From Collimonas antrihumi (GTDB lineage Bacteria > Pseudomonadota > Gammaproteobacteria > Burkholderiales > Burkholderiaceae_D), in contig NZ_JAGQED010000008.1 in assembly GCF_018304965.1 (NCBI RefSeq), positions 79,229 through 143,228 of the forward strand: a stretch of 64,000 nucleotides of DNA. Direction: 5' to 3'. Shown here one piece after another: positions 63,114 to 64,000 of this stretch; position 1 is the first letter of the stretch, and every line of letters begins with the position of its first letter. The position numbers and the translations under genes are program-made. The notes beneath the pieces were generated by a model. That model was not told the DNA's origin, did no database searches, and saw nothing but the letters and a program-made list of their open reading frames with translations.

Positions 63114-63322
63114 TGGCATCACTCCAGCGGTGTTTGCCAAGCATAGCGTAAATTGCAAGGGAGATGACGGAATCAAGCTGATGGAACAGGATCGTTGGTC
63201 GGCGCCGTTTCCCGATGAGTTGCGCGACGCACCGTCGCAGCAACTGCAAGCTAGCCTGGGCGCCGTCATCAACTGGACGGTACAGCGGTCTCCAGATCAC
63301 AAAATGGTATCAGGCCATATTC

Positions 63323-63541
63323 CACAGCACGCTGCTCCATCAAGGGATGGTGATTGTCGGCGTGCCTTATTCTGAGCAAGGGCTGCTCAACATGGACGAG
63401 ATCACTGGCGGTACGCCCTACGGCGCTTCTACGCTCACCAAAGGTGACTGATCACGGCGGCCGAGCGCCAACGAACTCGCCATCGCGCGCTTCCAGGGCC
63501 GGCACGTGGCTGGGATCGCGCAGAAATTGGCGGCGAAGTAG
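63323..63541 (+). pseudogene. wrbA fragment with internal stop
   Basis: The frame gives [39 protein letters not shown], a TGA, then NELAIARFQGRHVAGIAQKL. These are the last 70 residues of NAD(P)H:quinone oxidoreductase WrbA. The first two thirds are missing, and a G-to-T-type change produced the TGA where GDGS is usual. Between 63114 and 63322 no intact gene is seen, only an unassigned short frame. Confidence 0.7.
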
Positions 63542-63597
63542 CACACCTGGACGCAGCGATCGAAGGCGCGTTGCATGCCAGGAAGCCGATAATGATT

Positions 63598-63905
63598 TTA
63601 GAGCTCGCTTGACCAGGGACGGAGTTCTTCTGGATGCTCTTCCAGAAAGACAAGCAGCGGCCGACGTTTTTCCACACCCCGGGCGGCGCCCGGGTTAGCT
63701 GCCGGCGCGTTGCCGAATATTCCAGGTAACGCATCTTCGGCGCGCTGAAAGATGTCCCCCCAACGCTTGCGAACAGTGTTCCAGGCGATGCCCAGTTCGG
63801 CCGCAATCTCCTCATCCGGGCAGCCGCGCAAAGCCAGTTCTAACTGATCCTGTTGAGCCGGTGTCAGGCCGATGCCCCCCGTGCCAGAATAGATGTCGCC
63901 TCGAT
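63598..63905 (-). pseudogene. 3' part of an HTH-type transcriptional regulator
   Basis: The frame encodes LTPAQQDQLELALRGCPDEE, then IAAELGIAWNTVRKRWGDIF and EKRRPLLVFLEEHPEELRPW. This is a LuxR-like helix-turn-helix with a C-terminal region of a known proteobacterial regulator type. The 5' part is cut near 63900, where an IS3-like element begins, so the IS appears to have split the gene. Confidence 0.55.
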
Positions 63906-64000
63906 AGGAAATTAATCAACGGGGGCGCAAAGGAAATGAAGTGGCAAGATACAGTGAAGCATTTAAGAACAGAGCAGTAGCCAGATTGTTACCACCTGAG
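63894..64000 (+). mobile_element. Left end of an IS3-like element (partial)
   Basis: The sequence from about 63894 does not belong to the regulator gene and leads into a transposase start at 63941. IS3-family ends often begin with TG, which fits TGTCGCCT near 63888-63896. The right end is beyond the window. Confidence 0.45.
63941..64000 (+). CDS. IS3-family transposase orfA (5' part)
   Basis: The last 20 codons of the window read VARYSEAFKNRAVARLLPPE, starting at GTG with AAAGGA upstream. RYSEAFK followed by AVARLLPP is typical of the start of IS3-family OrfA helix-turn-helix proteins. The rest lies beyond the window. Confidence 0.6.
   Translation, partial: MARYSEAFKNRAVARLLPPE

Overview
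The window looks like chromosome of a betaproteobacterium, most likely Burkholderiales and possibly an Oxalobacteraceae such as Collimonas or Herbaspirillum. That placement is inferred from moderately high GC, tightly packed operons and gene content; no rRNA or tRNA gene was seen to confirm it.

Bases 1 to about 16,300 are the right-hand part of a Mu-like prophage. Tail and baseplate genes follow the Mu order: morphogenesis protein, gp37, gp38, sheath, tube, tail chaperone with a probable frameshift, tape measure, gp43/N, gp44/P, gp45, gp46, gp47, gp48. Two related receptor-binding proteins, a fibre-assembly chaperone, a small membrane protein, a Com-like zinc finger and a DNA methyltransferase follow. 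Three short repeats mark the probable right end. Beyond them lies the 3' fragment of a LysR regulator, so the phage appears to have inserted into that gene.

From 16.5 to 25.5 kb there is a LysE-type exporter, the DEAD-box helicase deaD, a scar holding fragments of an Old Yellow Enzyme gene and a LysR gene, a four-gene osmoprotectant ABC transporter (yehWXYZ type), a carboxymuconolactone decarboxylase-family protein and an orphan amino-acid-type binding protein. A YcaO protein fused to OsmC (25.9-28.1 kb) converges on an unusual minus-strand operon (28.2-32.2 kb). That operon holds a urea transporter, a protein with a possible Cys-His-Asp triad, and a giant fusion of an ATP-grasp ligase with a PLP-dependent decarboxylase. 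It is the best candidate for an undescribed pathway.

From 32.4 to 44.4 kb an IscS-type cysteine desulfurase is divergent from a LysR regulator. The regulator heads a long plus-strand run: flavoprotein, dipeptide/oligopeptide ABC transporter, acyl-thioesterase-like hydrolase and two AhpD/CMD-type proteins. A TonB-dependent receptor (44.4-46.6 kb) is divergent from a cluster with a DUF4331 protein, a lipoprotein, two HupE/UreJ-type membrane proteins, a TPR-like protein and a larger HupE/UreJ protein with an EF-hand, which suggests a metal or calcium-linked uptake system.

From 52.9 to 64 kb there is a small MITE-like element carrying a REP doublet, a PilJ/NarX-sensor-like protein, several broken genes, a glycine-zipper protein, a RutE-type nitroreductase, an Mla/Mce lipid transport operon, an alpha/beta hydrolase with a 15-bp repeat array upstream, a DHA2-type MFS exporter, wrbA and HTH-regulator remnants, and the start of an IS3-like element at the edge.
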